DNA from: VRUE01 sp963702175
GTDB taxonomy: Bacteria; Actinomycetota; Thermoleophilia; Solirubrobacterales; 70-9
Reading direction: 5' to 3'
NCBI GenBank assembly: GCA_963702175.1
Contig: OY969721.1
Coordinates: 372,001-436,000 of the forward strand
DNA: 64,000 nucleotides
Shown one piece after another: positions 56,685 through 64,000 of the stretch. Every line of letters starts with the position of its first letter. Position 1 is the stretch's first letter. A program made the translations under genes and the position numbers. The notes below the pieces were generated by a model that was not told the DNA's origin, ran no database searches, and saw only the letters and a program-made list of their open reading frames with translations.

Positions 56685-56950
56685 CGGACGGCTGCCGGAT
56701 CGGGCAGGTAGAGATCGGTGCCGCAGCGGGGGCAGACCTGGACGTAGAGCTTCAGCGCCTTGTGGCAGTTGGGGCACTGCCGTTCTGGTTCGGTCTTCTC
56801 GGAGCGGTGCAGGATCACCGCGATTAGGCCGAACGGCGGCAGCACCGTGCCGATCAGCAGCCAGAGCCAGAACGAGCCGCCCTTGCCCTTGCCGATGATC
56901 GCCGTGGCTAGGCCGAAGAAGAAGGCGATGACGAGGTACTCGAAGCCCAT
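56663..56950 (-). CDS. Small membrane protein with C-terminal zinc ribbon
   Basis: This 95-residue protein has two hydrophobic helices (about 3-20 and 26-46) and a C4 zinc ribbon: CPNCHKALKLYVQVCPRCG with two CxxC pairs 12 residues apart. The ribbon faces the cytoplasm if the N-terminus is outside. Zinc-ribbon membrane proteins of this sort are common and mostly uncharacterised. Its start lies within the end of the NDH-2 gene (43-base overlap on the same strand), so it is translated from that mRNA. Confidence 0.7.
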   Translation of the reverse strand: MGFEYLVIAFFFGLATAIIGKGKGGSFWLWLLIGTVLPPFGLIAVILHRSEKTEPERQCPNCHKALKLYVQVCPRCGTDLYLPDPAAVRHPAVDP

Positions 56951-58233
56951 GGCTCCATTGTCGCGTCAAGCCGCTTCGGGTGCCCGATCGAACCGACCTC
57001 GGAGAGGTCGCGGCGGAAGGGCAGGCTGGCAGTCCAGTCGATCACGGCGCGGGCCTTGCGGGCGGCGCCCGGGATCTGGCTCATGTGGTAGGTGCGCGCC
57101 AGCCACCAGGCGGGAAAGCCGCGGAAGGTGCGGCTGCCGATCCGGCCCACGGCCTTATAGCGGCCAAGGTTGACGAAGGCCGCTTTGCCGCGATACTCAA
57201 ACCGCTGCGGCGTACCGACTCCCAGCTCGGCGGCGATGTTGCGGGCGGCCACAGGGCCCTGCCGAACGGCATGCTGCGCTGTCGGCGGCGCGGTTCCCCC
57301 GTCGGGGTCGGGCACGGCGGCGCAGTCGCCGATCGCCCAGACCGAGTCCATCCCCTGCACCCGCAGGTGGTCATCGACCGGCACGCGGCCACGCTCGTCG
57401 AGCGGCACCGTGAGGTCGCGCAGCCTCGGGTTGGCCGCGACGCCAGCGGTCCAGACCACGGTGCGACTCGGCAGCGTCTCGCCGGTCGAGAGCGCGGCGC
57501 TGTCGGCGCTCAGCCGCTCGAGCGTCGTCCCCAGGCGGATGTCGATTCCGCGCCCGCGCAGCTCGCGCAGCGCGTACTCGGCGAGCTGCGAGTCGATCTC
57601 CGGCAAGACCCGGTCACTGGCCTCGACCAGGACCCAGCGCATGCCATGCAGGCGGGCGCGCGGGTAGCTCTCCATCGCGTCGGCGGCGAAGTCCTGCAGC
57701 TCGGCCAGCGCCTCGAGGCCAGCGTAGCCGCCGCCGACGAAGACGTAGGTGAGCAGCTCGTCGCGGCGAGCGGGGTCCTCGGTGGCGTTGGCCGCCTCCA
57801 GGGTCTCGACCACGTGGTTGCGCAGCCAGATCGCGTCGGCAAGCCCCTTGAAGCCGATCGCGTGCTCGGCCAGGCCCGGCACCGGCAGCACGCGCGAGAC
57901 CGAACCGAGTGCGAGCAGCAGCTGGTCGTAGGGAAGCGTCTCCGCCTCGCCGTCGCGGGTTCGCAGCTGCACCGTCTTTGCCGCTGGGTCGTGCCCCGTG
58001 ATCTCGCCAAGCCGCAGGTAGGTTCGCGCGAGGATCTCGCGCAGCGGCGTCACCACGTGCCGCGGCTCCAGCGTGCCGGCGGCGGCCTCGGGCAGGAACG
58101 GCGTGTAGAGCAGGAAGTTGACGTCGTTGACGAGGGTCAGCCGCGCCGACTGCCGGGGCATGACCCGCTCCAGCTCCCGCGCCGCCATCGCCCCACCGAA
58201 TCCACCTCCAGCGATGACGACATTCCAGGCCAT
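56908..58233 (-). CDS. Type II NADH dehydrogenase-like FAD oxidoreductase
   Basis: This 441-residue two-dinucleotide-binding flavoprotein probably passes electrons from NAD(P)H to menaquinone without proton pumping. VIAGGGFGGAMAARELE binds FAD, YVFVGGGYAGLEALAEL binds NAD(P)H and VWAIGDCAAVPDPDG is the second FAD contact. TAQHAVRQGPVAARNI is typical of NDH-2. No C-terminal membrane helix is visible, so attachment would be peripheral. A TAAGTT hexamer 6 bases before the ATG lies in the right half of a perfect palindrome, so transcription is probably regulated. Confidence 0.88.
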   Translation of the reverse strand: MAWNVVIAGGGFGGAMAARELERVMPRQSARLTLVNDVNFLLYTPFLPEAAAGTLEPRHVVTPLREILARTYLRLGEITGHDPAAKTVQLRTRDGEAETLPYDQLLLALGSVSRVLPVPGLAEHAIGFKGLADAIWLRNHVVETLEAANATEDPARRDELLTYVFVGGGYAGLEALAELQDFAADAMESYPRARLHGMRWVLVEASDRVLPEIDSQLAEYALRELRGRGIDIRLGTTLERLSADSAALSTGETLPSRTVVWTAGVAANPRLRDLTVPLDERGRVPVDDHLRVQGMDSVWAIGDCAAVPDPDGGTAPPTAQHAVRQGPVAARNIAAELGVGTPQRFEYRGKAAFVNLGRYKAVGRIGSRTFRGFPAWWLARTYHMSQIPGAARKARAVIDWTASLPFRRDLSEVGSIGHPKRLDATMEPWASSTSSSPSSSA

Positions 58234-58239
58234 GCCTTC

Positions 58240-58245
58240 AACTTA
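58240..58245 (-). promoter_or_regulatory. Candidate -10 box of the NDH-2 gene
   Basis: TAAGTT ends 6 bases before the ATG and overlaps the first three bases of the palindrome at 58243-58277. Confidence 0.45.
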
Positions 58246-58277
58246 GCACTTTGTAACAAGGTGTTACAAAGTGCTAA
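58243..58277. promoter_or_regulatory. Perfect 35-bp palindrome between divergent genes: probable operator
   Basis: Arms TTAGCACTTTGTAACA (58243-58258) and the exact complement (58262-58277) surround AGG. It lies at the 5' ends of two divergent genes, where a terminator makes little sense, and overlaps the NDH-2 -10 box. A dimeric repressor or redox regulator site is likely. Confidence 0.6.
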
Positions 58278-58350
58278 CTCGCACATTTCTTCGACTCCAA
58301 GAAGAGCTAGAATTTAGCTCGAAAAAGAACCTAAATTTGAAAGAAGAAAT
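58278..58350 (+). promoter_or_regulatory. AT-rich promoter and leader of the restriction gene
   Basis: This segment is markedly AT-richer than its surroundings. TAGAAT at 58308-58313 is a good -10, GAGCTA and TAGCTC flank it as a small inverted repeat, and GAAAGAAG precedes the ATG as a ribosome-binding site. A leadered transcript is expected. Confidence 0.5.
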
Positions 58351-59259
58351 ATGCCTATTGATCTAAAGCCAGGCGATGAGATCCGTCGCGTCGATCTTCA
58401 TCAGACCTACGGCGGGCGCCGCCAGGGCGGAATCAGCCCGTCCAAGCAGTCACCCAACGTCTTCCTCTTCACCGATCAAGCTCGTGGCGTTTTGCATGGC
58501 TACATCTACGACGGCCAGCGCGATGACGGCTTCTTTCACTACACCGGCGAGGGTCAGCTTGGGGATCAAAGGATGGTGCAGGGGAACCGAGCGATCCGCG
58601 ATCACAAAGAGGAAGATCGAGAGCTCCACCTCTTCGACTCAAGCGCGGGAACAGCTACGTATGTGGGCAGGTTCGAGTACATCGACCACTACACCGCCGA
58701 CGCGCCAGAGACCGGCGAAGGAAAGATCCGCTCGGTCATCGTCTTTCGGCTAAGCGCCCTCAGCGGATCCCCGCGACCAACCACGTCGCCCATCGATGAA
58801 CTTGGCTCAGCGCTGAAGAAGGAGGTGCCGGTCGAGCAACACCTCACCGAGCGAAGCTTGATCGAGCCCACCCGGGAGCCATATGAGGCCGAGCGCCGCG
58901 AGCAGCAACTCGTCAGGGCTTTCATGGCCTCTCTGGTTGCTGAAGGTCATGAGGTGTGCCGACTCCAACTGCTTCCCAAGGGCGAGCCTGCGCATCTCTT
59001 CTGCGACCTATTCGATCGCACTACTAACACCCTGGTTGAGGCTAAGGGCAGCATCTCTCGCCCCGCATTCCGCATGGCAATCGGCCAGCTTGCCGACTAC
59101 GCGCGCCTGGTTGATCCGCCCCCGCGCAGAGTCATTCTCGTCCCCCAAGAGCCGCGCACCGACCTGCTTGAGCTCGCTAAGAGTCAGGAGATCGCTGTGA
59201 TCTGGCCCGACGCAGAGGGCAAATTCAGAGACCCAGCTGTGCGCGAATCAGGCGGCTGA
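58351..59259 (+). CDS. Probable type IV (modification-dependent) restriction endonuclease with SRA-like domain
   Basis: This 302-residue protein has an N-terminal domain (about 1-135) resembling the SRA domain of ScoMcrA-type enzymes (LKPGDEIRRVDLHQTYGGRR, then FHYTGEGQLGDQRM, EYIDHY) that binds modified cytosine. The C-terminal half (about 180-290) has a PD-(D/E)XK-like pattern: CDLFD, then VEAKG in DRTTNTLVEAKGSIS. This pairing of a modified-base reader with a nuclease suggests cleavage of methylated foreign DNA. It stands alone without a methylase, has an AT-rich promoter and less GC-biased codons, and overlaps gatB convergently by 35 bases, which all suggest horizontal arrival. Domain assignment is by motif reading. 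Confidence 0.65.
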   Translation: MPIDLKPGDEIRRVDLHQTYGGRRQGGISPSKQSPNVFLFTDQARGVLHGYIYDGQRDDGFFHYTGEGQLGDQRMVQGNRAIRDHKEEDRELHLFDSSAGTATYVGRFEYIDHYTADAPETGEGKIRSVIVFRLSALSGSPRPTTSPIDELGSALKKEVPVEQHLTERSLIEPTREPYEAERREQQLVRAFMASLVAEGHEVCRLQLLPKGEPAHLFCDLFDRTTNTLVEAKGSISRPAFRMAIGQLADYARLVDPPPRRVILVPQEPRTDLLELAKSQEIAVIWPDAEGKFRDPAVRESGG

Positions 59260-60664
59260 CCTCGCCGCCGTCGGCGCGGCCCTTGGTCTCCTTCATCACA
59301 GCGCCGACGATCGCGCCGATCGCCTTCTGGTTGCCGCCACGGACCTGCTCGGCGGCCTCGGGATTGGCCTCGACCGCGGAGGCGACGATCGCCTCCAGCT
59401 CGCCGCTGTCAGAGATCTGGGTGAGGCCCTCGCGCTCGACGATCGCCGCCGGATCGCCGCCCTCGGCAACCATCGCCGCCAGCACGGTCTTGCCGCTGCC
59501 GTGGGAGATCTTCTTCTCCGCCACCAGTGCCGCCAGCGCCGCCAGGGCGTCTGGCTCGACCTTCGACTCGGCGACGGTCACCTCGCCACCGTCCTGGCGC
59601 AACGCCGCCGCCAGCTCGCCCGTCACCCAGTTGGCGACGACTCGGGGCTCCACCCCCTCGGCGGCACCGGCTGCGCTCTCGAAGAAAGCAGCGGTCTCGG
59701 GATCAGCCGCGAGCAGCGCCGCGACGTCCTCGGTCAAGCCAAGCTCCTTGCCGTAGCGCTCGATCCGCGCCGCTGGCAGCTCCGGCAGCGCCTCGCGTGC
59801 CTCGTGCAGCATCTCCTCGGTCGGCGCCAGCGGCACCAGGTCGGGCTCCGGGAAGTAGCGGTAGTCGTGCGCCTCCTCCTTCGAGCGCAGCGAAGTGAGA
59901 GTGCCGTCGGTGGGGTCGAAGTGGAGGGTCTCCTGGACCACCGCCCCCCCCATCTCGATCAGCTCTCGTTGCCGCGCCAGCTCGGCCTCGATCCCGCGCT
60001 CGAGGAAACGGAAGCTGTTCATGTTCTTCAGCTCGGTCTTCGTTCCCAACTGCTCGCTGCCCGCCGGGCGGACCGAGACGTTGGCGTCACAACGCAGGCT
60101 GCCCTCCTCCATGTTGACGTCAGAGACGCCGAGCTGGCGCACCGTCTCACGCAACAGGCGCGCCCACTGGGCCGCTTCGGAGGCCGAGCGCAGATCGGGC
60201 TCAGTGACGATCTCGACCAGCGGCGTGCCGCCGCGGTTGAAGTCGACCAGCGAGGCGCCGGAGCCGTGAATCCGGCCCGATCCGCCGAGGTGGATCATCT
60301 TCGCCGCGTCCTCCTCGAGATGAGCGCGGTGGATGCGCACGTCGCCTAGCCGACCGTCGCTGGCAAGCGGAATGTCGTACTGGCTGATCTGATACGCCTT
60401 GGGGCTGTCGGGATAGAAGTAGTTCTTGCGATGGAAGATCGAGCGGGGAGCGACCTCGCACTCCAGCGCCGCGGCGATCTGCAGGGCGTAGAGGATCGCC
60501 TGCTCGTTCGGCACGGGCAACACGCCGGGGTGAGCGAGGCAGACCGGGCAGGTGTGGACGTTGGGCTCGTCGCCGAAGGAGAGCTCGCAGCCGCAGAACA
60601 TCTTCGTCTTGGTCGAGAGCTGGACGTGGATCTCCAGCCCGATCACCGCCTCCAGCTCAGCCAC
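59225..60664 (-). CDS. gatB: Aspartyl/glutamyl-tRNA amidotransferase subunit B
   Basis: GatB binds misacylated Glu-tRNA-Gln or Asp-tRNA-Asn, activates it with ATP, and receives ammonia from GatA. From GTG 60664 the protein is 479 residues and begins VIGLEIHVQLSTKTKMFC. The CPVCLAHPGVLPVPN segment contributes zinc cysteines, NYFYPDSPKAYQISQYD and FNRGGTPLVEIVTEPD are kinase-core motifs, and the C-terminal YqeY-like tail is complete. It overlaps gatA by eight bases, so gatC-gatA-gatB are one operon. Confidence 0.96.
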   Translation of the reverse strand: MAELEAVIGLEIHVQLSTKTKMFCGCELSFGDEPNVHTCPVCLAHPGVLPVPNEQAILYALQIAAALECEVAPRSIFHRKNYFYPDSPKAYQISQYDIPLASDGRLGDVRIHRAHLEEDAAKMIHLGGSGRIHGSGASLVDFNRGGTPLVEIVTEPDLRSASEAAQWARLLRETVRQLGVSDVNMEEGSLRCDANVSVRPAGSEQLGTKTELKNMNSFRFLERGIEAELARQRELIEMGGAVVQETLHFDPTDGTLTSLRSKEEAHDYRYFPEPDLVPLAPTEEMLHEAREALPELPAARIERYGKELGLTEDVAALLAADPETAAFFESAAGAAEGVEPRVVANWVTGELAAALRQDGGEVTVAESKVEPDALAALAALVAEKKISHGSGKTVLAAMVAEGGDPAAIVEREGLTQISDSGELEAIVASAVEANPEAAEQVRGGNQKAIGAIVGAVMKETKGRADGGEVSRLIRAQLGL

Positions 60665-62096
60665 CGTCGTTCCCTCCCGGCCGCGCCTCGAACCCGATCG
60701 CCCGCTCGAGCGCGTACGCGGCCTCGAGCAGTGGCTGCTCGGCGAAAGCCGGCGCTGCGATCTGGAAGCCGACCGGCAGTTGTGGTCCACCTCCCTCCGG
60801 CTCAGCAAGCCCGGCCGGGATCGAGATCGCGGGGATGCCGGCGAGGCTCATCGGCACCGTGAAGAAGTCGTTCAGGTACATCGCCAGCGGGTCGTCGGTC
60901 TTCTCGCCGAGGGCGAAGGCGACCGAGGGCGAGGTCGGGGTGACGACGAAGTCGAACTCGGCGAAAGCGGCGTCGAAGTCGGCGGCGATCTTGGTCCGGA
61001 CCCGCTGCGCCCGTCCGTAGTAGGCGTCGTAGTAGCCGGAGGAGAGCGCGTAGGTGCCGAGCATGATCCGTCGCTTCACCTCGGCGCCGAACCCCTTGGC
61101 GCGGGTCGACTCGTACATCTCGATCAGGTCGCGGGCGCCCTCCTTGCGCATGCCGTAGCGGACGCCGTCGTAGCGGGCCAGGTTGGAGGAGGCCTCGGCG
61201 GGGGCGATCACGTAGTAGGCGGAGATGCCGTGCTCGGCGTGGGGCAGCGGCGCCTCGGCGATCTCGCCCCCGAGGCCCTCGATCCTCTCCAGCGTCGCCT
61301 CGAACACGGCCCGCACCCCGGAGTCGATCTCGTCGCGGGCCAGCTCGCTCGGCACGGCGAAGCGCAGCCCCTTCAGGTCCTCGCGGCTTGGCGCGTCCAC
61401 CCCGCCCTCGATCCCGACCGAGGTCGAGTCGCAGGGGTCGCGCCCCTGCAGGGCCGCCAGCAGCAGCGCTGCGTCGGTGACGTCGCGGGTCAGCGGTCCG
61501 CACTGGTCGAGCGAGGAGGCGAAGGCGATCATCCCGTAGCGCGAGATCGCCCCGTAGGTGGGCTTGAGGCCGACGATCCCGCAGAGTGCCGCGGGCTGGC
61601 GGATCGAGCCGCCGGTGTCGGTCCCGATCGCGCAGGGCGCCAGGCCGCCGGCCACCGCGGCCGCCGACCCGCCCGAGGAGCCTCCAGGCACCCGCTCACG
61701 GTCCCAGGGATTGAGCACCGGCCCGAAGGCCGAGTTCTCGTTCGAGGAGCCCATCGCGAACTCATCCATGTTGGTCTTGCCGAGCACCCGCGCCCCCGCC
61801 TCGCCCAGCCGCCGCACCGCGGTCGAGGTGTAGGGCGGCGCGTAGCCCTCGAGGATGCGCGACCCCGCCGTGGTCGGCACCCCCTCGGTGCAGAAGATGT
61901 CCTTGACCGCGACCGGAACACCGGCCAGGGGTCCCTCGGCGCTTCCCGCTCCACCTTCAGCCCGCCACAGGTAGGCGTTCAGCTCATCGCCAGCCGCCGC
62001 CTCTCGCCAGGCTTCGAAGTACTCCTCCGCGGAGACCTCTCCCGCCGCGACCTTCGCCGCCGCCTCGGCGACGGTCAGCTTCAGCAGCTCGCTCAT
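60657..62096 (-). CDS. gatA: Aspartyl/glutamyl-tRNA amidotransferase subunit A
   Basis: GatA is the glutaminase of the GatCAB complex, an amidase-signature protein of 479 residues. VAVKDIFCTEG gives the catalytic Lys, GGSSGGSAAAVAGG the cis-Ser and DTGGSIRQPA the nucleophilic Ser, so the triad is complete. TNMDEFAMGSSNENS is typical of GatA rather than other amidases. It starts right after the gatC stop and couples to gatB. Presence of GatCAB indicates that Gln-tRNA or Asn-tRNA is made by transamidation. Confidence 0.96.
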   Translation of the reverse strand: MSELLKLTVAEAAAKVAAGEVSAEEYFEAWREAAAGDELNAYLWRAEGGAGSAEGPLAGVPVAVKDIFCTEGVPTTAGSRILEGYAPPYTSTAVRRLGEAGARVLGKTNMDEFAMGSSNENSAFGPVLNPWDRERVPGGSSGGSAAAVAGGLAPCAIGTDTGGSIRQPAALCGIVGLKPTYGAISRYGMIAFASSLDQCGPLTRDVTDAALLLAALQGRDPCDSTSVGIEGGVDAPSREDLKGLRFAVPSELARDEIDSGVRAVFEATLERIEGLGGEIAEAPLPHAEHGISAYYVIAPAEASSNLARYDGVRYGMRKEGARDLIEMYESTRAKGFGAEVKRRIMLGTYALSSGYYDAYYGRAQRVRTKIAADFDAAFAEFDFVVTPTSPSVAFALGEKTDDPLAMYLNDFFTVPMSLAGIPAISIPAGLAEPEGGGPQLPVGFQIAAPAFAEQPLLEAAYALERAIGFEARPGGNDGG

Positions 62097-62387
62097 CTAT
62101 GCCTCGGCCTGCGGCGACGGCACCCGGAACGCCCCGTCGACAGGGTCAGGCGCCGGCTCCAGCACCACGTCCTTGGGCCAGCTCGGCCGCGGCTCATCGG
62201 CCCGCAGCACGTTCTCCAGCTCAACCACATGCGAAGTAGGCCGCACGTCGTCGAGATCGAGCGCGGCGATCCGGTCGACGTGGTCGAGGATCCCCGACAG
62301 CTCCCCCGCCATCCTCTCCACCTCGGCCTCATCGAGCCGCAGCCGGGCCAGCTTGGCGACATGGAGAACCTGCTCCCGCTCGATCAC
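62097..62387 (-). CDS. gatC: Aspartyl/glutamyl-tRNA amidotransferase subunit C
   Basis: GatC is the small wrap-around subunit that stabilises GatA-GatB. The 96-residue protein has the family pattern VLHVAKLARLRLDEAEVE and ELSGILDHVDRIAALD, with a C-terminal PSWPKDVVLEPAPDP tail. The GTG start is exactly 7 bases after TAGAAT, one of the best -10 matches in the window, so the operon is probably leaderless. Confidence 0.94.
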   Translation of the reverse strand: MIEREQVLHVAKLARLRLDEAEVERMAGELSGILDHVDRIAALDLDDVRPTSHVVELENVLRADEPRPSWPKDVVLEPAPDPVDGAFRVPSPQAEA

Positions 62388-62394
62388 CGGCCGG

Positions 62395-62400
62395 ATTCTA
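62395..62400 (-). promoter_or_regulatory. Candidate -10 box of gatCAB
   Basis: TAGAAT reads toward gatC and ends 7 bases before its GTG start. It is close to the TATAAT consensus. Confidence 0.6.
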
Positions 62401-62447
62401 GGCGGGACTCACATTTGGCTGCCTAGCCAGTTATTGTCCCGGCGGCA

Positions 62448-62891
62448 ATGCAGGGAGCAGCGGCAGAGCGCTTCGTCGTCTTCAGCCTGCGGCTCCTGGC
62501 CGCCAGCTTCGCGCTAGTCGGCCTCCTCTTCATCGTGATGCCCGATGGCGTCCTCGGGGCGATCTCCGATCTCGGCGACTCGATCGGCAGCTTTACCGAG
62601 GCGCCCGAGACCACCGAGCAGCTGTGGCTGGCGCTCGGCTTCGCCTACATGGTGGTGATCACCGGCATCTGCCTGGTCGTGCAGGCCGACGTCCCCCGCT
62701 ACCGCCCGCTGCTGCTGGTGCTCGCTGCCGGCAAGGCGGCTTCCTCGCTCGCCTCGCTTGGCTTCTACCTCTTCGACGAAGACGTCTTCGCCTACCTGCT
62801 CAACTTCCTGGTCGACGGCTTCCTGACGCTGACCACGCTCTGGCTCTGGTCGCTGGCCGGCCGGGCCGGCAGTCCGGCCGCGCCTGGCTGA
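62448..62891 (+). CDS. Small integral membrane protein of unknown function
   Basis: This 147-residue protein has about four hydrophobic helices (residues 10-30, 60-82, 88-108, 115-138) and acidic loops (DLGDSIGSFTEAPETTEQ, FDEDVFA). I do not recognise a named family. It ends 6 bases before the GMC oxidoreductase gene on the same strand, so the two are probably co-expressed and it might be a membrane partner. The start is the first ATG; no clear ribosome-binding site is seen. Confidence 0.65.
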   Translation: MQGAAAERFVVFSLRLLAASFALVGLLFIVMPDGVLGAISDLGDSIGSFTEAPETTEQLWLALGFAYMVVITGICLVVQADVPRYRPLLLVLAAGKAASSLASLGFYLFDEDVFAYLLNFLVDGFLTLTTLWLWSLAGRAGSPAAPG

Positions 62892-62897
62892 AGGAGC

Positions 62898-64000
62898 GTG
62901 CCGGGGCTCTCAGCCGCCGAGCAGCGCACCCTGAGCACGATCTGCGAGGCGATGGCCCCCGGCGTCGACGGGCTGCCGGCGGCAGAGCGGGAGGTCGACG
63001 TCTCCGGCCCGGTCGCCGAGCTCCTCAAATCCGTCTCGCCCCGCGTCCTCCCCCGCCTCAAGCTGGCGCTGCGGCTCTTCAACCTGCTGCCCTTCCCCTG
63101 GCGCTTCAACCGCCTCGACCTCGGCGCCCGCGAAGACTTCCTGCGCCGCATGGAGCGCTCGCGCTTCGGCCTCTACCACGAGCTTCTGGTGATGGCAAAG
63201 CTCTTCACCACCCTCGGCTACACGGTGCTGCCAGAGGTCGAGGAGCGGATCGGCGTCGAGACCAGCTGCCGCCTCGCTGACGGTTCGCTGCCGACGCCAA
63301 CCGGCTCGCTTGGAGACACGACCCCACCCGAGGGCGGCGAGGAATGCGACGTGGTGATCATCGGCTCCGGTGCCGGTGGCGCCGCGGCCGCAACGACGCT
63401 GGCCGAGGCGGGCCTCGACGTGATCGTGCTCGAGGCGGGCGGCAGCTACGACCGCGACAGCTACCCGACCGATCCGCTCGAGGCGATCGCCACGCTCTAT
63501 CGCGACGCCGGGCTGACGATCGCCGAAGGCCGCCCACCGATCCCGGTACCGGTGGCGCGCACGGTCGGCGGCACGACGGTGATCAACTCCGGTACCTGCT
63601 TCCGAGCGCCCGAGCCAACGCTGGAGGAATGGCAGCGGCGCTTTGGCATCGAGTGGGCGTCCGATCTCGCTCCCGACTTCGCCGAGGCGGAGGAGTTCCT
63701 GCGGGTCACCCCGCTCGACCCCGAGCGGATGGGCCGCAACGGGCAGCTGGCGATGGAGGGAGCGGCGGCGCTGGGCATCTCGGGCGGGCCGATCTCCCGC
63801 AACGCCGGCGACTGCGTTCAGTGCAGCTCCTGCCCCTACGGCTGCAAAATCGACGCCAAGCGGGGGATGAACGTCAGCTACCTGCCGCGGGCCGTCGCCG
63901 CGGGCGCCCGGATCCGGGCCGGGGTCGAAGCGCGCCGGCTCCTGGTCGAGGACGGGCGTGCTAACGGCGTGAGCTGCGTGGTCAGCGGCCCCGCCGAGAG
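62898..64000 (+). CDS. GMC-type FAD oxidoreductase, N-terminal part (gene runs off the window)
   Basis: The frame stays open to the window edge (367 codons). The N-terminal 100 residues resemble a gluconate 2-dehydrogenase subunit 3-like module (LSAAEQRTLSTICEAMAPG), followed at about residue 150 by the FAD-binding VVIIGSGAGGAAAATTLAE, then EAGG and RTVGGTTVINSGTCFR. A four-cysteine segment near residue 310 (GDCVQCSSCPYGCK) is seen in long-chain alcohol and cholesterol-oxidase-like members. It probably oxidises a fatty or sterol-like alcohol. The GTG at 62898 has AAGGAG only one base upstream, so an ATG at 62952 is a possible alternative. Confidence 0.8.
   Translation, partial: MPGLSAAEQRTLSTICEAMAPGVDGLPAAEREVDVSGPVAELLKSVSPRVLPRLKLALRLFNLLPFPWRFNRLDLGAREDFLRRMERSRFGLYHELLVMAKLFTTLGYTVLPEVEERIGVETSCRLADGSLPTPTGSLGDTTPPEGGEECDVVIIGSGAGGAAAATTLAEAGLDVIVLEAGGSYDRDSYPTDPLEAIATLYRDAGLTIAEGRPPIPVPVARTVGGTTVINSGTCFRAPEPTLEEWQRRFGIEWASDLAPDFAEAEEFLRVTPLDPERMGRNGQLAMEGAAALGISGGPISRNAGDCVQCSSCPYGCKIDAKRGMNVSYLPRAVAAGARIRAGVEARRLLVEDGRANGVSCVVSGPAE

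Noticed and set aside
58243..58277. CIRCE heat-shock operator
   Set aside because: The outer octamers match CIRCE, but the half-sites are 19 bases apart instead of 11 and no chaperone gene is nearby.

Overview
The window is high-GC bacterial DNA, packed with short-gap or overlapping genes and carrying one complete rRNA operon. The rRNA sequences, the GC content, the short-form HisG with HisZ, the menaquinone genes and the many leaderless-type promoters point to an actinobacterium. The 16S sequence around 12990-13150 looks most like Thermoleophilia / Solirubrobacterales. That is recognition by eye, not a search.

Layout. 1-5883: a reverse-strand histidine operon, hisZ-G-D-B-H-A-F, running into a CCA-adding enzyme at the window edge. 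5907-8471: murA, a divergent membrane-anchored alpha/beta hydrolase and a small orphan ORF. 8488-13723: a reverse-strand 16S-23S-5S operon without spacer tRNAs, with recognisable processing stems. 13727-17223: tyrS and a divergent class A penicillin-binding protein. 17222-30274: a long reverse-strand amino-acid block (leuA with a leucine-rich leader peptide, leuC, leuD, leuB, ilvE, citramalate synthase, a DegT aminotransferase, argH) with an XRE-cupin regulator, an AbiEi/DUF559 protein, a methyltransferase and an Mpg glycosylase. 30300-37502: MFS exporter, RTX protein, quinone oxidoreductase, serA-serC, a two-gene membrane repeat pair and a cupin. 37602-49497: ilvC, the menaquinone set (menE, menB, menA, menC, menD, menF), a secreted beta-propeller and ilvBN. 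49602-54690: UDP-sulfoquinovose synthase beside three glycosyltransferase-like membrane proteins. 54671-64000: a frameshifted Ada-AlkA fusion, small proteins, an NDH-2 dehydrogenase, a probable type IV restriction enzyme, gatCAB and a partial GMC oxidoreductase.

How the genes work together. CimA (citramalate route), LeuABCD, IlvBN, IlvC and IlvE supply branched-chain amino acids; ilvD and ilvA are not here. SerA and SerC give two of the three serine steps. MenF, D, C, E, B and A cover chorismate to demethylmenaquinone except for MenH, the DHNA-CoA thioesterase and the final methyltransferase; NDH-2 would feed that quinone pool.

What stands out: (1) perfect palindromes placed in frame inside a membrane glycosyltransferase gene, exactly where its neighbouring paralogue has no sequence; (2) a -10 hexamer 6-8 nt before the start codon at many operon heads, sometimes with the previous gene's TAG stop forming the -10; (3) a leucine-rich leader peptide before leuA; (4) long inverted repeats with 16-23 bp arms at several gene ends; (5) an 83%-identical 75-bp element in two divergent intergenic gaps; (6) single-base frameshifts in ilvN and in ada-alkA; (7) a fosfomycin-insensitive type MurA (Asp117).
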